From: Breoghania corrubedonensis | Lineage (GTDB): Bacteria; Pseudomonadota; Alphaproteobacteria; Rhizobiales; Stappiaceae | Assembly (NCBI RefSeq): GCF_003053845.1 | Contig: NZ_QAYG01000009.1 | Coordinates: forward strand, 1-64,000 | Direction: 5' to 3' | Length of the DNA: 64,000 nucleotides | In this document: piece by piece, positions 60,495-64,000 of the stretch | Position numbering within the stretch: position 1 is the stretch's first letter | Layout: every line of letters begins with the position of its first letter | Notes under the pieces: model-generated | What the model was told of the DNA's origin: nothing | What the model saw: the letters and a program-made list of their open reading frames with translations, nothing else | The model's database searches: none | Translations under genes and position numbers: made by a program

Positions 60495-60533
60495 ACTCGC
60501 CGACCGTACGAATTCGTACAATGGTCGGCGAGT
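60495..60533. repeat. Large inverted repeat between the histidine kinase and the FMN reductase gene
   Basis: Outer arms ACTCGCCGACC (60495) and GGTCGGCGAGT (60523) enclose an inner perfect palindrome GTACGAATTCGTAC (60506-60519). The hairpin is strong, but neither strand has a U tract. It could be a factor-assisted terminator for the FMN reductase gene or an operator for the kinase gene. Confidence 0.6.
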
Positions 60534-60596
60534 TAGGCGGGTCTGAGGCAACCCCGGAGGCCGCCTCGCGGGAGGGCCGCGCTCCGAAGAAGCGCG

Positions 60597-61142
60597 TCAG
60601 CCGACCCGATCGATCCACGCCGCGAAGCTGTCGACGAAGCCCTGCAGGAAGGCGGCCGTCTGTTCGTTGACAACATGCCCCTCATCATCGAAGAGCTCGT
60701 CCTTATAGGCAAAGTAAACCTCGGGCTGCCCCATAAGGGCCATACCGACAACGACGAGAACCTGCTTGAGCTGCGACTGGCCCACGGCGGCACCGATGGC
60801 GCCGGGTGACGTACCGGCGATCGCGGCGGGTTTGCCGGCCCAGGAATTCTTGCCCCAGGGGCGCGTGCCCCAGTGGATGGCGTTGTCGATCGCCGGCGCA
60901 TAGGTGCGGTTGTATTCCGGCGTGACGAACAGCACGCCGTCGGCGGTCTCGATATCGTTCTTCAGCCGCAACACGGAAGTCGGCGGGTTCTCCCACAGAT
61001 CCTCGTTGTAGAGCGGAAGATCGCCGATCTCGACGAACTTGAAGGCGAGCTTGCCTTCCGCCAGCTTGGCGAGGCTTTCTGCGAACTTGCGGTTGAGGGA
61101 GCCGGCTCTGAGCGAGCCGACGAGCACTGCGACGGTTTTCAT
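60597..61142 (-). CDS. NADPH-dependent FMN reductase
   Basis: A 181-residue flavodoxin-fold oxidoreductase. The phosphate loop GSLRAGSLNRKFAESL (9-24) and FVTPEYNRTYAPAIDNAIHW with the TPEYN motif are diagnostic of the ChrR/YieF/azoreductase-like family. It reduces quinones, azo dyes or chromate in two-electron steps, protecting against redox stress. It is divergent from an HxlR regulator, a standard pairing in which the regulator represses the reductase and itself. Confidence 0.94.
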   Translation of the reverse strand: MKTVAVLVGSLRAGSLNRKFAESLAKLAEGKLAFKFVEIGDLPLYNEDLWENPPTSVLRLKNDIETADGVLFVTPEYNRTYAPAIDNAIHWGTRPWGKNSWAGKPAAIAGTSPGAIGAAVGQSQLKQVLVVVGMALMGQPEVYFAYKDELFDDEGHVVNEQTAAFLQGFVDSFAAWIDRVG

Positions 61143-61164
61143 TGTGAATTGCCCCGTATACGAT

Positions 61165-61233
61165 GGTAACCGGCTCTACATGAGGAACTGGCCGCTGCGC
61201 CGCAAGATGGCACTTTCACCTCCCCTAGTTACC
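61165..61233. promoter_or_regulatory. Possible HxlR operator half-sites
   Basis: GGTAAC at 61165-61170 and GTTACC at 61228-61233 lie as inverted half-sites in the 133-base divergent gap between the reductase and the HxlR gene; the second stands in TAGTTACCTCG, a typical HxlR-site core. The spacing is wide, so these may be halves of two separate sites. Confidence 0.3.
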
Positions 61234-61275
61234 TCGACGAAACCCAAGGGCCTCCCGTTTTCCGGAGATGGATGA

Positions 61276-61707
61276 ATGAGTTACGCAACGGATTTGACGG
61301 AAACCAGCGCTTCGCGCGCCGCATCGACCGACACGGCTCCTTCGCAAGTGCACAAGCCGGGCCAATGCACCCGTGCCAACGAGGTGATCTCGCTGGTAGG
61401 CGACAAGTGGAGCGTTCAGATCGTCATGTTGCTGGGGACCGGGCGGCACCGGTTCATGGAGATCAAGCGGGCAATCGAGGGCATTTCGCAGAAGATGCTC
61501 ACCGTGACGCTGCGCGGTCTGGAGCGAGACGGATACGTGACCCGGACCGTCTACCCGACCATTCCGCCGAAGGTGGAATACGAGTTGACCGATCTTGGCC
61601 TCGACCTGCTTGAGCCTCTTCGAGCACTTGGCTCCTGGGCACTCGCGAACCACGACCGCGTCGTTGCCGCACGCACAGCTTATGATGCGCGCGCCAAGGC
61701 GAAATAG
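61276..61707 (+). CDS. HxlR family transcriptional regulator
   Basis: A 143-residue winged-helix regulator. The Cys in PGQCTRANEVISLVGDKWSV is at the conserved HxlR position used for redox or electrophile sensing (as in HypR/QorR). The body EIKRAIEGISQKMLTVTLRG and the wing RTVYPTIPPKVEYELTDLG fit the family. ATG 61276 has GGAG 9 bases upstream. It probably represses the divergent FMN reductase gene until quinones or oxidants modify the Cys. Confidence 0.93.
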   Translation: MSYATDLTETSASRAASTDTAPSQVHKPGQCTRANEVISLVGDKWSVQIVMLLGTGRHRFMEIKRAIEGISQKMLTVTLRGLERDGYVTRTVYPTIPPKVEYELTDLGLDLLEPLRALGSWALANHDRVVAARTAYDARAKAK

Positions 61708-61825
61708 CACACAACGGCGCGATGGCGCGGGTGAGCTATTCCGCCTGCACCCGAGGGGCGGCAGGCGGGCGTTCGCAGGCGCCCTCGTTGGAAAGGCCCG
61801 CCAACAACACCCGCCCGATTTCCCC

Positions 61826-62488
61826 TCAGACCCGCTCGATCTTGCTGGCGGCCTCGTCGATCAATGCGACCGCGGCACGCACCTTTTCCTCGTCGAGCCC
61901 TTCGCGGAGACGGTTCTGAAGCACGGCGCGGAGATTTTGCATCGCCCGGCGTACCGGAACGACATCGGTTCGCTCCTGTTCCTGCGACAGCTCATCGAGC
62001 CGCTTGAAGAGCATGTCGACCGCTTCGCCCTGCTCTTCCATATGGGCCAGCCCCTGCGGGGTCGCCGCGAAGAGCTTGCGCGCGCCTTCGCTTTCCGTTT
62101 CCGCGATGAGGTCCATCTCCGTGAGCAGCGTCAGGGTCGGGTAGATAACGCCGGGGCTCGGCGCATAGCCACCGCCTGTGCGTTCCTCGATCGCGCGGAT
62201 GAGGTCGTAGCCGTGACGCGGCGTCTCAGCGATAAGCTTGAGCAGAACGAGCCGCAACTCACCGCCGTCGAACATGCGCCTGCGTCCGCGCCCGCCGTGC
62301 CGGCGTCCGCCGCCACGCGGGCCCCCTTCGCCCTCAAAGTCGCCAAAACCGCCGCGCATGCCGCGATGCGGCCCTTCATGGCAGCATTCGCCGCCCTCAT
62401 GATGGCCTTTTCCCGCGCCGCCATGTGCGTGATGACCACCACAGCAACCACCTTCACGGTGGCCGTGCATATGTCCTTGTCCATTCAT
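61826..62488 (-). CDS. PadR family regulator with His/Cys/Gly-rich metal-binding N terminus (YqjI-like)
   Basis: About 220 residues from ATG 62488. Residues 1-70 are rich in His, Gly, Cys and Arg (HMHGHREGGCCGGHHAHGG and more), then a PadR winged helix (GELRLVLLKLIAETPRHGYD, SPGVIYPTLTLLTEM) and a helical dimerisation tail. This matches YqjI of E. coli, a nickel-responsive repressor whose N-terminal extension binds metal. No ferric reductase or transporter gene is adjacent; autoregulation through the paired palindromes at 62517-62566 is likely. An in-frame TTG lies within the first palindrome. Confidence 0.9.
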   Translation of the reverse strand: MNGQGHMHGHREGGCCGGHHAHGGAGKGHHEGGECCHEGPHRGMRGGFGDFEGEGGPRGGGRRHGGRGRRRMFDGGELRLVLLKLIAETPRHGYDLIRAIEERTGGGYAPSPGVIYPTLTLLTEMDLIAETESEGARKLFAATPQGLAHMEEQGEAVDMLFKRLDELSQEQERTDVVPVRRAMQNLRAVLQNRLREGLDEEKVRAAVALIDEAASKIERV

Positions 62489-62516
62489 TAGAAAACTCTC
62501 TTTCATTCTTTTCGAT

Positions 62517-62566
62517 AGTTCCAAGATATATCTTAAGCTGCGCGAGTCAAGATATATCTTGGAACT
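62517..62566. promoter_or_regulatory. Paired 12-bp palindromes, probable PadR/YqjI-type operator
   Basis: Two identical palindromes AAGATATATCTT (62523-62534 and 62549-62560) stand 26 bp apart centre to centre. They lie inside larger inverted arms (AGTTCCAAGATATATCTT and its complement) with a 14-bp spacer. The AT-rich sites contrast with the GC-rich surroundings and lie just upstream of the His-rich PadR gene. Confidence 0.85.
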
Positions 62567-62751
62567 ATCTGGGTGGACATTACCGTCGTCCGCGCGTTTC
62601 GGACTGGGGTCACGACCGCACGACGCAGGTCCTGTGCGGCGCCCTCTGCGGATGCCCTTACGGAAGGAGCGAGAACGTTCCGATCACCTCGGACGCAGCC
62701 ATGGGAGCGCATTTTTCGCTTGACCGAACGGGACTGTCGGCCCTACATAAC

Positions 62752-62770
62752 GAACCGTACGGTACGGTTC
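62752..62770. promoter_or_regulatory. Near-perfect palindrome upstream of the TetR gene
   Basis: GAACCGTAC-G-GTACGGTTC, nine-base arms around a central G, extended one base each side (C/G). It is 83 bases upstream of the TetR start. Length and symmetry are typical of TetR operators, so autorepression is likely. Confidence 0.75.
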
Positions 62771-62853
62771 GCCCGCTTGAAACTGGCGAGCCCCCAAAAG
62801 ACCTGCCTGCTGCCCGCGAACGGCAGGCAGGCGAGAGACCGACAGGAAACAGC

Positions 62854-63519
62854 ATGCCCCGCGCCGCCGACACGGCCGCACAAGACAGCGATTTCACGCC
62901 GCGCCAGGCGGCTGTGCTGACATGCGCCCTGTCGCTGCTGGTGGAAGGCGGGGAAAAGGGGCTGACGACGGCGGGGCTTGCGCGCGCCGCCAATTGCTCC
63001 AAGGAATCCCTCTACAAGTGGTTCGGCGACCGCGATGGCCTGCTTGAGGCCGTGGTCACCTTTCAGGCCTCCAAGGTGCGCCCGCTCGGCGCCAGCGAAA
63101 GCGCGCTCGATGCGGCCGGCTACCGCCGCCGGCTTGTCACCTTCGCCCACGAACTCCTTTCCGTGCTCGCCGGCGACGTTTCGCTGGCGCTGAACCGGCT
63201 CGCCATCGGCCAGGCCTCGCGGCCCGAGTCGCCGCTCGGTCGGCTTCTGGTTGAGCGCGGCAAGCATTCGGTGACGGCGCGCGGCCGGGCCCTGCTTTCC
63301 GCCGGCCGCCGCCAGCGCCACCTCGAATTCGACGATGCGACAGCCGCCTACTCCACCTTTTACGGGCTGGTGGTGCGCGACGTTCATCTGCGCCTGCTGC
63401 TGGGCGATGCGCTGGAGCCCGGTGAGGATGATTTCGCCGCCCAGGCGGAAGCGGCCGTAAGCCAGTTCTGCCGCCTCTACGGATCGCAACGATCGGTGGA
63501 GACGCTTTCGACGTCTTGA
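62854..63519 (+). CDS. TetR/AcrR family transcriptional regulator
   Basis: A 221-residue regulator from ATG 62854 (AGGAA upstream; the frame is open far upstream). The N-terminal HTH reads GLTTAGLARAANCSKESLYK followed by WFGDRDGLLEAVV, the TetR recognition-helix pattern. The C-terminal ligand/dimer domain (about 80-215) has YSTFYGLVVRDVHLRLLLGD, close to AefR/TetR_C-type proteins. It probably represses itself and unlinked genes through the palindrome at 62752. The next gene, ilvC, has its own ribosome site and is unlikely to be its target. Confidence 0.92.
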   Translation: MPRAADTAAQDSDFTPRQAAVLTCALSLLVEGGEKGLTTAGLARAANCSKESLYKWFGDRDGLLEAVVTFQASKVRPLGASESALDAAGYRRRLVTFAHELLSVLAGDVSLALNRLAIGQASRPESPLGRLLVERGKHSVTARGRALLSAGRRQRHLEFDDATAAYSTFYGLVVRDVHLRLLLGDALEPGEDDFAAQAEAAVSQFCRLYGSQRSVETLSTS

Positions 63520-63600
63520 GACTACCGCACGCGGCGAGGATGCGCCCTGCCCGCGGCGGCGTGAATAACTGAATAAAACCAACGTTTGGAAGGAGAAGCT

Positions 63601-64000
63601 ATGCGCGTCTATTATGATCAGGATGCCGATCTGGGTCTCATCAAGGACAAGAAGGTCGTCGTCATCGGCTACGGTTCGCAGGGTCGCGCGCACGCGCTCA
63701 ACCTGAAGGATTCCGGCGTCAAGGACGTCGCCATCGCGCTGCGCGAAGGCTCTTCGTCGGCCAAGAAGGCAGAGGCCGACGGCTTCGTGGTCAAGAGCGT
63801 GGCCGACGCCGCCGCCTGGGCCGACCTGATGATGATGGCCACGCCGGACGAGCTTCAGGCCGACATCTACAAGGACCACATCGCCCCCAACATCCGTGAC
63901 GGCGCCGTCCTCGCCTTCGCCCACGGTCTGAACGTGCATTTCGGCCTGATCGAGCCGAAGTCCACCGTCGACGTGATCATGATCGCGCCGAAGGGCCCGG
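63601..64000 (+). CDS. ilvC: Ketol-acid reductoisomerase (5' part; runs off the window)
   Basis: The first 133 codons of IlvC from ATG 63601, preceded by GGAAGGAG. The N terminus [20 protein letters not shown] leads into the NADPH motif [19 protein letters not shown], then [15 protein letters not shown] and [20 protein letters not shown]. It rearranges and reduces acetolactate or acetohydroxybutyrate, the step after IlvIH. It is transcribed separately from ilvIH, 4.7 kb away on the other strand. The 3' end lies beyond position 64000. Confidence 0.97.
   Translation, partial: MRVYYDQDADLGLIKDKKVVVIGYGSQGRAHALNLKDSGVKDVAIALREGSSSAKKAEADGFVVKSVADAAAWADLMMMATPDELQADIYKDHIAPNIRDGAVLAFAHGLNVHFGLIEPKSTVDVIMIAPKGP

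Overview
The window is high-GC DNA with short intergenic gaps, typical of an alphaproteobacterium of the order Hyphomicrobiales (Rhizobiales). The best markers are a giant growth-pole-ring protein (RgsE/GPR type), a BA14K-family protein, a plcP-agt lipid-remodelling pair, orphan and complete TRAP transporters, and Cox11/CtaG. A marine or soil Stappiaceae-like organism would fit, but that placement is inference.

Layout. 1-5 kb: universal stress protein, glutamine-synthetase-family ligase, a compositionally odd glycosyltransferase, 2Fe-2S ferredoxin and an Hpt phosphotransfer protein. 5.7-11.2 kb: rgsE, about 1,826 residues, dominated by 11-residue repeats. 11.4-16.2 kb: a coupled nitroreductase / AMP-ligase / thiolase operon, then an NmrA-like reductase and a WYL regulator. 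16.2-21 kb: the mlaE-mlaF-mlaD-lipoprotein phospholipid transport operon. 21-29.5 kb: dipeptide epimerase, MFS permease, CheZ-like phosphatase, threonine dehydratase, plcP-agt, a divergent SDR and a stand-alone AsnC-type sensor domain. 29.5-32.5 kb: a TPP riboswitch, a 49-codon leader ORF, thiM, thiD and a TRAP binding protein, coupled in series. 32.7-40.4 kb: FAH-family enzyme, FadL porin, two DMT transporters and an orphan molybdopterin hydroxylase subunit. 40.4-41.8 kb: an AT-rich single-gene island encoding a TIR-like plus helical-repeat protein, the best candidate for an undescribed (probably anti-phage) system. 41.8-49.5 kb: HTH/periplasmic-binding-like regulator, fadD, pgi, BA14K protein, tRNA-Lys, HAD hydrolase, YrhK-type membrane protein and a decayed copy of the HAD 3' end. 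49.7-52.9 kb: a TRAP transporter dctPQM set split by a repeat element. 53-59 kb: serA, glycine-zipper lipoprotein, ctaG with a ligand-less PCuAC-like protein, and ilvI-ilvH behind a leader-peptide attenuator. 59.3-64 kb: HWE histidine kinase, FMN reductase/HxlR pair, His-rich PadR regulator, TetR regulator and the start of ilvC.

Functional themes are envelope and polar growth (rgsE, mla, plcP-agt, FadL, fadD), branched-chain amino acid and serine synthesis (ilvIH, ilvC, serA), and thiamine salvage under riboswitch control. Three genes (Hpt, AsnC-like, riboswitch-operon TRAP binding protein) share a curious feature: short tandem duplications that include the stop codon and run into the 3' flank. 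Starts were moved from the longest possible ORF where a Shine-Dalgarno sequence, signal peptide or domain start argued for it. No CRISPR array, integrase, transposase or phage module was seen.
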